Of a stretch of DNA of 64,000 nucleotides, positions 50,816 to 62,396 are shown one piece after another (position 1 is the stretch's first letter; each line of letters starts with the position of its first letter). Both the position numbers and the translations under genes were made by a program. The notes under the pieces were generated by a model, which was given only the letters and a program-made list of their open reading frames with translations, had not been told where the DNA came from and made no database searches. Source of the stretch: Ipomoea triloba (lineage: Eukaryota; Streptophyta; Magnoliopsida; Solanales; Convolvulaceae); the NCBI RefSeq assembly GCF_003576645.1, contig NC_044923.1:1850602-1914601 (forward strand), read 5' to 3'.

Positions 50816-52945
50816 CTGGAATGTAGAAGACTTATTATTTGTAGAAGATGAAGAACACACACATAGACTATGCATACGTATTCTGCCTACGTTAGACAAC
50901 TCGAAAATAGAGCTACTATATATAAACTGCTGTCCTGGCTGATTCAGGAAAATCTACCACTGACTTTACACTGGCTTGCAAATAACAACAAAGCCACCAA
51001 GATTATGTTGGGTGGATTTGACTTCTGTCGTGACATAAACCACACCAAAGACCTCAAAGCAGTAACAAGGTAAGACAAGGGCTATCAACCACCTTGATAT
51101 CACCCAGGTACTAGTTGAAGCACAATGCAGTCCAGTGACAGATTTGATTCTTAATTCCAGATAAGTTTCATAGTGCCTTCTAAAACAGAATTGGAAACTC
51201 CTTTCATACGATTCTTCAGAGTTCAAACAAGTGAATCATGTTCTTGGCAGGCACCCTTCAAGAGAAAAGACAGAGACGCATACAGAAAGAAGCTAACTCT
51301 AAGAAAGAGTAATCTAAATTTTACAGGTTACTGATGTTTAGAAACATCATTAATTTGCTTGCAGAATTTATTCCTGAAACAGAAGAAAGAGAGATTACAG
51401 ACAGGGTTTGGATACATAAAGACTAAGAGGTGAACAAGAAACAAAAGTGATATCTCAAAGGATCTCAAATGAGTTCTGAATTGGCAAAGCATTAGCATTA
51501 ATGAAATTGCACAAGAGAGTAAACAGCATAGCGAAAACTTACATCAGAACACTTGTCAAGTAGCTCAAGATGTCCAACGCCTATCGTAGAAAGTATTCCC
51601 ATGTGGCCCTGTACTGATCATTCAAAGCAAGCTGCTGGCTAAGTGAAATTGACAAAGGAAACAATAAGAAGATCCCCTTGGAAGTGAAACCACCAATATG
51701 CACTTCCGGCAATGAAAATACTTGACAGCAGCAATCTGAACAATGGCACACTCCCTCCATGTCCTAAGTGATTTTAATCCCTTGCAATCGGAAACTAACA
51801 CAGCCTGAAATATTACAAAGTCTAAAAATATATATTTATTTAAACAATTGTAAACAACCATCTAACTAAGTAAGCCTCAACTTTATCTTTTACTTCTGAT
51901 AATTCATAAACTAGACTGAACCTCAGTATAACAGGGATGACCTTCCAGATAAGTAGATTAGCATAATTAAACTTATAAATACTGATGGATACAATCTCTC
52001 ACATCAAGTAATAAGCATTTGTTTTAAGCCGCAAATTAATCCTATAAGGTGCCAAGTACGTTCTCAAACAGAAATGAGCAAGTCAACTCTAAATTTCCAG
52101 CCAAAAACTGCATTCATTCTCCCAAAGAATGCATGCCGACTAAATCAGAATATAACAAATACAAAATAAAAGATTAAAAAGAAAAAACCAGCTACAGATT
52201 TCAATGCACCACGAAAGGCAATGATCTGGCCACCAGAAAACAAGTCTCTGTTCCTCCAATCAAAATCTCATTCAATTCAATGAATAACTAGCACTTATAT
52301 ATAGTTTCTGAGGCTTTCAAATGCAATTATACATATGATAGAACAAAAATCAACACGTGTACTACATCAAAGCCAAAACATTCTAACACATAAAATCGAA
52401 TAAAAACCTGCATTCTCAAGCAAAACATCAACGAACGAATGAATGTCAAAGCAAAAACATTCTAACATCATAAAATCGAACAAAAACCTACAATCAAAAG
52501 CAAAACATCAACGAACGAACGAATGTCAAAGCAAAAACATTCTAACACCATACAATCGAATAAAAACCTACATTCTCAAGCAAAATATCAACGAACGAAC
52601 GAATGTCGATGTCAAATTCAGGACAAAGAAAAAAAAAACGGCAAATCTAGATTCCAGGAGCAGCCAATTCAAAGCTCCCAATCCAATAAGCTCGAATCCG
52701 ATCACAGAAGCAAAATTTCACATATACAGAAACATTCGTATTCGTATACACATTAAACATGCGTATGCGTGCACGAATTATACGTGATATCGATAGAGAG
52801 AGATACCTGAAGAGGATACGGCATAAGCAAGGGGAACCGGATAATCCAGAGGCCAGAGCTATACACTCTACCCCAGCCCGGTAGTTGTGATTCGTGAAAA
52901 TTGTTTGTATTCTGTATCCCGTTACCCGCGTATCTCTTTATATAT
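50816..52945 (-). promoter_or_regulatory. Promoter, leader exon and leader intron of the CDKF-4-like gene
   Basis: On the minus strand a TATA box (tatataaag, 52944-52936) precedes a leader exon ending at the donor cttcag|gtatctctc (52807). The leader intron ends at ttccag (50816), 12 bases before the ATG at 50804. The intron (about 2 kb) holds three 80-bp tandem repeats near its start. First introns of plant housekeeping genes often enhance expression; that role is inferred here. Confidence 0.55.
52369..52607. repeat. Three 80-bp tandem repeats in the leader intron
   Basis: Units start at 52369, 52448 and 52528 (aaagc[a/c]aaaacattctaac), each ending atcaacgaacgaa[c/t]gaatgtc. Units differ by a few substitutions. 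Confidence 0.9.
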
Positions 52946-53147
52946 GATGACGACTGCGATGATGTTGTGATGATGCGATGTTGGCGATCCCCGCTCTTTT
53001 TACCTTTTTTTTTTAATCCCCGGTTTACGGAGTAATTTTGGAAAACTAGGGGAGCAATGTGTAATTATTCGTAACTTTTGGGTAGGTAAATCTAATATTG
53101 GAATATAAGAATATTCTTTACTTTGTTTATTTCTTAGGCCATTCATT

Positions 53148-53370
53148 AGAGGTGTCAAAGTACGCCGAAGCCCGCGGATTAAGACGGTAGAAAATTTGGC
53201 CCCCGAAAATGCAGGTCTAACAGGCTTGGCCCACGGTGGGTCACAGCATACGCGGGCAAGCCCACATGGGTTGTGAGGCGACTGGCAAAAGCCCGTCAAA
53301 AAGTCCGTGATGGGGCGGACCTAATGAGGTGGACTGATCGGCTGGTTCGGCCGACGTTGACACTCCTACT
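53148..53370. mobile_element. GC-rich MITE with ggtgtcaa ends
   Basis: Left end agaggtgtcaa, right end ttgacactcct: inverse of each other with one mismatch. The interior is rich in gcccg / cgggc words in an AT-rich setting. Resembles the decayed sequence at 1793-2060. Confidence 0.6.
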
Positions 53371-53931
53371 ATTCGCAATAGTGATTTTTAAGTGATTATA
53401 TGAGGTTTTTATATCTAATTTTTCTTTTTTAAGGTGATTGTTCAATGCCTAATAATTTAAGCTTGATTTTTTAACAAATGGAAGAGTGATTTTTTGGTAG
53501 TTTTTCATAACATAAGGATTTTATTTCTGTCTCCACAGTGGGATCCACCAAGAAACTTATTTGAGGACCTAATTACATTTTTTATTCGATGTCTCATTGT
53601 ATTCCCATGCATATGTGATTGGGTGGGCTATTTGATCATGTCTACTTTACAATTATATAAATTTAAAAGTACGACATAATATCACACAATACTATAAAAA
53701 ATATAAAATGAAACTTTTATTTAGAATGAAAAATTCTATTACTTATTACACTACTCAATACAGTGATACACAGAAGAAATTTCTTTAACAAAATACGTAC
53801 AATAAGACAAATGTATTATCATTTGAATTTAATTTCACAAAGAAACCTCGCAGAAAACACCAACCAATTAAAACCATAGTATAATAAATAGATGGGTGGA
53901 TGAAATTAGATTTTTTTTTACATACTACACT

Positions 53932-53933
<2 letters not shown>

Positions 53934-54010
<77 letters not shown>
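53934..54010. repeat. (TA)n microsatellite, about 38 units
   Basis: Uninterrupted ta dinucleotides ending about 30 bp from the stop codon of the MSL10-like gene; likely within or next to its 3' UTR. Confidence 0.97.
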
Positions 54011-54013
<3 letters not shown>

Positions 54014-54041
54014 TATAAAGGAGTAGTAAAGCTTGAAGAAG

Positions 54042-57000
54042 CTAACGATGGGGGATTGGCATGGTGAAATTGGGGGTGTTGAATTGGGTAAGATGGACCT
54101 CTTGAGGCAGGAGACTATACTTGATGCTAAGGCTCTCAAAGATCCTCTTCAGCTCAAGAACCAGCTCGGTTATGCGATTGTTCCTATCCCCATAGTTCTG
54201 ATGGTTGATTGTGTGTTGAACACTTAGAAACATTTTCAACACACTCACATTATCCAGTCCCTTCACCACCACTGAGTGCTTTGGGTTCCAGTACTTTGGC
54301 TTGCTCTCAATGTACCTAACATCATCATCATCAATACAATCTACCAAAGCATCATGGCTAAAAATTCTTCAATTTTTGTTCACTTCTTTTTTCTCAAGTA
54401 TTTTTCGAACCTTCCGGAGATCGAAAACATTTCCAACAACTTTTGGATGTTTGAAAATTTTGTGATTTTTGGATCTCTAAGAGATGGGAAACATCATTTT
54501 CGATCATTTTTAAATGATCGAAAATCTTGTGCTTTTCAATTGTTCATTAAAATGCAAATGTGGATGTAGTGTAGGAATTTAACATATAATACTTACGTTT
54601 GTATGGCCTTCTTAAGTGCGATTATTGTCTCCATAGGAGTGTTGATGTCAATGTCGAAATTGATGGTATCACTCATCTCAGGGCTTCTGTAGAAGTTGCT
54701 GATGGGCTTCGTGATCAAAACCGCGTTAGGGTAATAGATTTTCTCATTGTCATAACGAAGAAACACCGTCGTCAGTATATTCATCTCCTCAACAATCATC
54801 TACACACAAAAAGTAACATTATGGGAAAATTGTAATTTTTGCCCCTTTATAATATGCCAATTATCAATGTCACCCCTGAATTATTAGTGGTGTAAATGTT
54901 GCCCCTCAATTTTTAAAAACGGTACATATATTGCCCCTCCCGTAACGAAGGAGGGGCAATATTTACACCACGGGAGGGGCAATATATGTATCGTTGTTGA
55001 AAATTGAGGGGCAATATTTAAACCACAATAATTCAGGGGTGACATTGATAATTGACATATTATAGAGGGGCATAAATTACAATTTTTCCTAACATTATTT
55101 ATCAAGAACTAAATAATATATTTATATATACTTCTGCTCAAATGCGACTGCGTCTTAACGTGCGGGCGGTGATGCCGCTTAAAAAGGTACCAATAGAGTT
55201 AGAAAAACGCACAACAATGAAATTCACAAATACATCACAAAAACACACAACACACCCCAAAAAAATGCACCACACCTAATTGTGAATTATGAACAGGTGT
55301 GGTGCTTTTATGCATACCTAATGATGCGTTTTTGGTGATGTATACTTAATACATACTGTGTTTTTTGGTGTACTTTTGTTGCGTTTTTCCTAACACTATC
55401 CGTGCATATGTGCATAACTATTGATGCAACCGCATTGACCGCACGTTAAGGCGCAACTGCACCTAAATTAAGGTCTATATATGTGTGTGTTTGTGTGCAT
55501 GCGCATAGAGATACCTGGACGCCGTCGATGACACAACGGTCGCCGATGTCGAAAGGGTGCATGACGAAGACGAAGACGATGGATTCGAAGACGGTTTTAC
55601 ACATGTTTTGGAATGTGAATCCCAGGAGAAGAAGTTGGGTGATGATGAAGGCGATAACCTTTGTGGATGCTAATCCCATGATTAAGACAGAAATCACAAT
55701 TATAATCACACATACAACTGCACTTGCCAGCTTGTGTAGCTGTTGGACTGCTGTTTTTGTGTCGTTTAAGGAATGTGCAAGGAATTTCCGCTCATAGTAT
55801 GCTCTAACCTTCATATCATCATAACCATGTTTCATTATTAATTAAAATTATTATTATGACATGATAAGATAATTGGATCAAATGTATAAACTTACCACCC
55901 AATTTCTAAAGGCGGACTTTGTTATCCACCCCGTCTCGAGGGCTCCTTCAAAGAGTGAGAATATGGTATGAATCTCTACTTTCTTCAAGAATCTCATAAG
56001 ATCTTCCTCTTCAATGTACCTTAAATTTGTGAATGTCTATTTTAGAATATACTTCAAGAAAAATTCTAATCCATATGTAAAATGATAAACAATACAATAA
56101 AAATTCTATTAATACTTGTTACTAATGGAAAGTTCACTTGTTAATAGAAAAACGATATTAGAAAAAGTAAAAATTGTTTGATATAGATCAGATAGGCTCT
56201 AGTGTTTCATAAACAAAACATGACAATGCATGTGAAGAGATACTATCTAGTTGGTTTATTGATGGTTAAAATATTATTGGTCCCTACTTTTTTTAGTAAG
56301 AAAAGGAAGGGAAATTTCAAAGAAAGCAGTCGAAAACTATCTAACCGGTCTTTACTGGGATCTACTTGGCTCTTGGTATGCCAACTTTATCTTCTACTAA
56401 GACTCTGTGGACAAACTTTGAAGGCCCGTTTACTAACTGGAAATTTTCTCCAGTTTTTTGGAAATTTAGAAAACTGGAGAATAGAAATTAGAAAACATGT
56501 TTAGTAGCACAGTTTTTTATTTTGAAAACAGGAAATAATTTTTCAATTTTTTAGAAAACTGAAACACTATAAAAAACTGTTTTCTAAATGGAAAACAGAA
56601 CCAGCTATCATCTATTAGACTATATGTCACTATAAACACGTACATTCTCACCATTATCTACTTACATATTTATTCATTACTATGATTACATTTATTATCA
56701 TCTTCTTTTACTTATCATCATCTTCTATCTTTTCTACTTGCATTACTTATTTAAATATAACTTAGTTGATTATGCTTAAAATTATACATCATTCACATTA
56801 TCAAAATTAAAAATTGAAATCTATACCACGTTTTATATTTGGATTGAACTCAATTGATTATTGGTTTGGATATTTTTAATTATGTTATATCAGATACAAG
56901 TTTGGTCCAGATATCGGATATCGAAATTTCACATATATATTATTTAGAATTCAAAATAAAAATTATATATTATATACATGTCATTCAAATGAATATATCC

Positions 57001-60000
57001 AAACATATTTCAAATATTAGCTCAAAAAATATTATTATTATCTAAACTAAATTTTATGTGAACTTAATAAATTATTGGTTCAAATATTTTTTTTTTTATA
57101 TATTATATACAAATATAAATTTGGTTCTGATATCAAATGTAAATTTTTTACATATATTGGACTTAAAAGTAAAAAATATATCTATTCTATTTAAACCAAA
57201 TATATTTTAAAATATTTTAAATATAAGGTTTAAAAATCACTCGAAATTAAACTTATTGTTAATTTTATAACGTTAATCTAAAAAAATAAATTTGAAAAAA
57301 TAAGTGTTAGTAAACAAGTTTCTAAACAGAAAACTGGAAAATTAGAAAACAGAAAATAGAAAACAATTTTCTGTTAGTAAACAGACCCTGAGAGGCTTTG
57401 AAAACACAATCTCCGAACTATTCTAAAGAATGCGTTTAGCATGATGCTTTCCGCGACACTCTCATCCACTATACTTTTTCTATCATCCTCATTCGCTACA
57501 CCTGTACAGGTGTAGCGGAAACACTTGTGTAAGTGTAGCTGATGTGTTTCTTTGTACTAGTGTTACGTTGTCACTATATTCAGTTTCTTATAAAGCAAAT
57601 GGATAAAATACTTGTCCCCTAGTGTAACTATATTCAATCATATCACATAAGATTTGTATTTTTGAATTATTAATATATTGCATCATCAAATCATCATCCC
57701 ATGTGGTATATACATAAAAAGGTGAAGGAATTTTAACAATTGATAGGTATCCTTTCAGCAATGCTTAGGGACATTCTTGTGGTATTGCGGTCCCTATGAT
57801 TGTGTCCTCAGTTGCGTGTTCAGGTGTCAGGCTTTTGATAGTGATGACAACAAATTAGAAGATTTAGAGCCAAACAAATAAAGAGAATTATAAGTGTACA
57901 ACATTATACTGTCTGTGGTTTATTGCTACATATATTGTTTGTAATTTAATATGATATGTTTTTTTATTTGTTGTCATCTCAAGATTATCATATCATAGCA
58001 TAATCCTTAAAAAGAATATTATAGCACCGAACTAAAAGAATACAATTAATATAATATCAAAACTGAAATTTTAGAATCCAAAAGAGTAGTTCAAATGACA
58101 AAAGAGTTTCTTTAATTTGTGAGGAAGAACTCTGAAATAACCTGAGTTTGATTCTCATAATAACTGAACTGAAATTTCAGAACAACAAAATGAAAAGATA
58201 AAAATATCATAAAATTTTGTGAAAAAAAAAAAAGAAAGAAAAAAAATAAGAAAGAAAAAAAAGAAAAGAAAGCATGATGTATATATAGCACTACATATTT
58301 ACAGGACCACATTAAGATACTGGAACCTCAATGAAGAAAAGTGTAAGCTAATTGAATACGATGTGTCAAAGAAGAATATGTGTGTATCGAAACCTCAATG
58401 AAGAAAAATGTAAGCTAATTAAATACGATGTGTCAAAGAAGAATATGCGTGTATTGACAATAAATTTAAAATTTCTAAGTGTTCAATTCAACGTTTTTTT
58501 AGTGAAACAAATATTAATAACAAAAAACGTTTAAAAGCTCATAAAAATAAATGAGACTTTCTAAAATTATACAATTAAACCTAGTTGGGTTTTAAAGAAT
58601 ACTATGTATTTACTAAAAATTCCAAATTGGATCAAACAAATGAAACTCCCATCCACTACAACTTCATTTGGGACCATACCATGTTGCATGCGCAAAAAGA
58701 ATATGTGGGTGTTGTTGTATGTTGAGGATATATAATATATAAATATAAATGTGTTGTTCAACTATCAACTTAGTCTTTTAGTTGAGATAGATCATAGCAC
58801 ATATTTTAATTTGGTATCAGAGTTAATCACATGTCAAAAGTTAGCCCGCACACCTGAGAAGGCGTGTTGAGCATATATAATATATAAACATAAATGTGTA
58901 ATATAACTATCAGCTTAGGCACTAAAGTTTAAGAATATATGCTATCTATGTCATACAACTTCAGCCAAATTAGTCGACAATTAGTTTGATAATCACAAAA
59001 TTTTAAGTTTAACTCCTCATGTGAGCTATTAGATACCTATTAACCTTTTTATTGAGTCATCAGTCAACTATAAGCAACTTAAATTGATTTACCTTCTTGT
59101 AATATTTTGTCGGCTAAAATCACAACTCACAAGGCGAATTTTATTCAGAACACATTGATCTTCAGATAGCGACAGTAAACTTTCTCGTAAATCAAAGAAT
59201 ATATGGTCGGTAAAATTAAAAAAAATTATAAATCCTATTAGTTTTAATTTGGTACGTCACGTTTCCGTTTTGTTAATTCCAAACAGTCATTACCATCAAG
59301 CTGAAACAACAACTATATGATGACATGCATATGCAGCATGTACGATGAATGGACATCCACAATTAGTGGGAGCAATCATGAAACTCATAGGCATATACAT
59401 TTGTAGTGTATCCGTTAATTCTGTGGTCCAAAATAAAATTTTCTAAAAGAATAGAATTAAATAAATTATCTAATGGTCCTCCGAAATCTATACATAGATA
59501 AGGGTAGCTAGGGCTTTCACGTTATAATATAATATCTAAAAAATTATTTGTAGGGCTTTCATTTAATAATACAATAAAAAATATTTTTATAAAAACTTTT
59601 AAGTTAATTTTAATCATTTAAATTATTGTGCTTTTCTAATGTTTGTCATCCCTCCATTACAAGAAAATAACAAAACACCTACAAATTTAATATGTAAAGT
59701 GTAAATATTTAGTATTTAAATTGTATATTTTGGATCCAGATTTATAGAATAATTTGGCATTTACTAGCTGCAATATAAATATATAATGAGTGATCCACTA
59801 TTATTTGTTTAACATTTTTAATTCAACAAGCTAGTTAGGTAAAAAGTTAAACCTACACGTAGCGTTCCACATTGTAGGCATCTAAATAACCAAGGAAAAA
59901 GAAAAGAAGATTATAGGAACCAATCACCCATTTCTAGCATTTTTCTAATTGTGCGATTAATAATTATTACAAGCTTTAATCTTGAAAATCATGGCCACTT

Positions 60001-62396
60001 TCCTTCCTAATTTAATCATATCCATTAGCGGATTTCATCATTGGTCGGTGCATGATTACAAGAGAGAGAAGAATTGTTTGCCAAGCTAGTCCACAACACA
60101 ATAGTATTTGCCTATGTTTCATTAACTTTTTATCCACCCAAAAAAAAAAACACTAACTAGCTATATAGAGTTATAGTATGAAAAAAATCTCAAAAAAACA
60201 CATTAACTATATGGAGTAAAGTGAAAATAAAAACACTATGGCCTTGTTTGGTAAATAGTTATTAGCTGATTGAGTTAGATAGTATAACTAGTTGATAACA
60301 TTAACTGGATTGTAAAAGAAATGTTTGGTAAATTAACTGTTAACTGATAATTGTTTAGTATAATTTCTTTTAGAGTTAACAAAAAAAGATTTGAGAGAGG
60401 ATTATAGAAAACGTACTTGGCACCCGGTTTGGCAACATTCTTGAAGATCCTTTTGGCACACATTCTGGCTTCCCATTCGCTAGTAATCTCGTACTCACCA
60501 AACTCATCAACCTTTCTAGAGATCAAAGTTGACAGCCCAAAAGACCTCACATAATTCGCCAGCCTCTTCACGCTCCACGCCGATTTATTGCTCTCCATCG
60601 TTAGCTTCTTCAGCTTTTCCATGTCGATCCTCCGAGAATGCACCCTTCCCGACCCTGATAACGGACTCGATTCCCCCAGCTTCGCCGGCATCGACTTCGT
60701 TTGCGCCATGTTACGGAGATGTTGCAGGCCGTGGACCTATAAGCCGAGATCAATAACGTGTAAATTAAAGGAAAAATTTACGTTGTTCATCCCCAATTAT
60801 AGAGGTATATTAGCTATATTGAGGTTAGATTAAAGGTTTAGATGGAAATTAACTGTCTTCAAGGGTTTCCTTTGTGGGAAAATGCCTAGGCTTATCAAAA
60901 TTAAAAGTTTCTCCAATCTCCATTCGAGCTTATCCTATAAGATTTTAATTTCCTATTGAAGTTACCATTTGTTGAGATGAAGTGATTACCAGTAAGCTAA
61001 AAGTCATAGCTAGTAGCATAGCATCTTAAGTTTCGATAGCAGAATGTTGTACTAATGATCTAAGCAGCCACTTAACTCTTATATGTGATTTGTGAGTTAT
61101 TTCACAATAGTGGGATTTACCCCTACACACCTTCAATCCCTCAGATCGTGACTATGGTGCCCTCGCCACCAAAAAAAAAAAATTAAAACATCCCTAATTG
61201 GGAGGTTGAGTGATCTATACCTCAAAAAGGTCATTATTTCTAAACAAATCTATTTAATTGAAATGAAACACATAATACAATAAACCTACCCTCTAATCAG
61301 CTTGGTTAGTGTGAGTGACCATTCACTCTCGTTCCTTAGGAATGTTGGAAAAATCAATCTAACCAGTGTTTTGCCCTTTAATTGGGCTGGTCAGATGCGA
61401 ATATAGATTAGTCTAAATATGATACGAGCTAAGTACCTCTTACGGTTAGGATCTGCTTTAGAAGTTGACAAAAAATAATAATAAGCCTACCTTCTCATAT
61501 GCAACGGTGTCCATGGGCGGGCCGGAGAGTGTCTCGAGGACGTAGTGGTGAAAAACACTCTCCTTCATGCGATCAAAGTAAGTGGTAACATGAAACGAAG
61601 AGGCCAGCACTTTCACCAGCACAATCTTGATCAACCAAACCGTGGCTCCAACAAGGACCGCCACCAAAGCCTGAAAAACTTTCTTCACCATCTTATTCTC
61701 CTTGTGCACTTGCCAATTAAACATGAAAGTCCACGCAAGAAGAACCAAGCCTAGCCACACGCAATTCTGGAAACTCTTCCTTAACCCATACACAAAATAC
61801 ATCACTTTCTCGCGCAGCATAAAGTTCCTCTCGATTAAGAACACCATGAACCGCACCACCCACCCCGAGACCAAACGGCCGCTGAAGATAACGAGAACGA
61901 GAAGGCACCATTTCCAGAGCTCTAAGCCCAGCCTGAAGCTGTGTTTGAGAGAGGAGATTGTGAGGGAGGAGATTAGACAGGTCATTATGATTAAGAACAG
62001 CCCCCATTCCACCACGGCTCTCCACGGGATCTTTCTCTTTTTCTTGAACAACATTCGGTCTCCGAATTCTCCGCTCACTGGTTCTTCCTCGTACTCGTCG
62101 CTGTCGGTGTCGTTTTGGGTCGGGTTGAAACGCTCGGAGTAGTCTCCGTCGCCGTCTCCGTCGTCAAACGGCGGTTTTTGGGTGGGTGGGTAGTGGCTGA
62201 AATCGGCGAGGCGGGTTTTGGGCTTGGAGAAGTTTAGGCGGTGAAGCTTCTGCAATCTTGGAGGGGGTTGTGAAGGATTAATGGGAGTTTCTGTTCTGTG
62301 GTTTTGCTGGGATTCTGAGGAATGGTTTGCGTAGCTTTGTTCTGCCGCCATGAACAGAACCACATGATCTGCTGGGTTTCCATCGCCGCCGTCCAT
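54042..62396 (-). CDS. MSL10: MSL10-like mechanosensitive ion channel (MscS family)
   Basis: 706 aa, six exons on the minus strand: 62396-61491, 60736-60417, 56019-55896, 55808-55515, 54799-54597, 54315-54042; total 2121 nt, in frame. The true start is ATG 62396 (MDGGDGNPADHVV); the frame extends five codons upstream without ATG. N-terminal soluble region about 1-120, then four helices up to about 262, a large cytosolic loop (SAWSVKRLANYVRSFGLSTL, VAKPGAKYIEEEDL), helix 5 (about 479-499) and the pore helix 6 (FIITQLLLLGFTFQNMCKTV). The MscS signature FVFVMHPFDIGDRCVIDG and NILTTVFLRYDNEKIYYPNA follow. In Arabidopsis, MSL9/MSL10 form plasma-membrane channels with slight anion preference, opened by membrane tension. 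Introns 1, 2 and 4 are long; 2 and 4 carry TIR elements. The C terminus (VHLTQFNTPNFTMP) is longer than I recall for MSL10. Confidence 0.92.
54823..55089. mobile_element. Mutator-like MITE with 9-bp target duplication in an MSL10-like intron
   Basis: A 267-bp near-palindrome: gggaaaattgtaattt at the left, aaattacaatttttcc at the right, and matching inner words (gcccctcaattttt / aaaattgaggggc). Flanked by taacattat on both sides (54814-54822, 55090-55098), 9 bp as in Mutator-type elements. It ends only 23 bp before the splice acceptor at 54800 on the gene strand. Confidence 0.85.
56423..57388. mobile_element. TIR element (about 0.97 kb) in MSL10-like intron 2
   Basis: Left end ggcccgtttactaactggaa; inverse of the right end agggtctgtttactaacaga. 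Sub-terminal gaaaactgg / ccagttttc words are repeated on both sides. The centre is AT-rich without a transposase. Limits approximate. Confidence 0.65.
57494..57517. repeat. Perfect 24-bp palindrome
   Basis: cgctacacctgt followed directly by its inverse acaggtgtagcg, with a further diverged gtgtaagtgtagc just after. Intronic in the MSL10-like gene. Confidence 0.95.
58322..58455. repeat. Tandem duplication, 2 x about 67 bp
   Basis: Units starting gaacctcaatgaag (58323) and gaaacctcaatgaag (58389), both including tacgatgtgtcaaagaagaa. Intronic in the MSL10-like gene. Confidence 0.9.
58720..58940 (+). mobile_element. Possible TRIM (miniature LTR retrotransposon)
   Basis: Two similar direct repeats begin tgttgag[g/c]atatataata at 58720 and 58865. 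Between them, just after the first repeat, lies tggtatcagag (58812), the usual initiator Met-tRNA primer-binding sequence of plant LTR elements. A purine-rich gagaaggcg precedes the second repeat. Total about 220 bp without genes. Fits the TRIM layout; repeat ends are decayed. Confidence 0.55.
60241..60400. mobile_element. Partial MITE related to the RLK-C intron element
   Basis: Words such as tgtttggtaaatag, gtttggtaaattaactg and agtataatttcttt match the left half of 14043-14365. It lies immediately 3' of the MSL10-like exon 2 donor (60416). Confidence 0.5.

Larger units (their letters stand above)
52950..54041. other. Intergenic region between CDKF-4-like and MSL10-like genes
   Basis: Promoter side of the CDKF-4-like gene and 3' side of the MSL10-like gene. 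Contains a GC-rich MITE and a TA microsatellite. No gene recognised. Confidence 0.6.

Noticed and set aside
54276..54569. 97-residue + strand frame overlapping the MSL10-like gene
   Set aside because: Antisense shadow of exon 6 and the adjoining intron.
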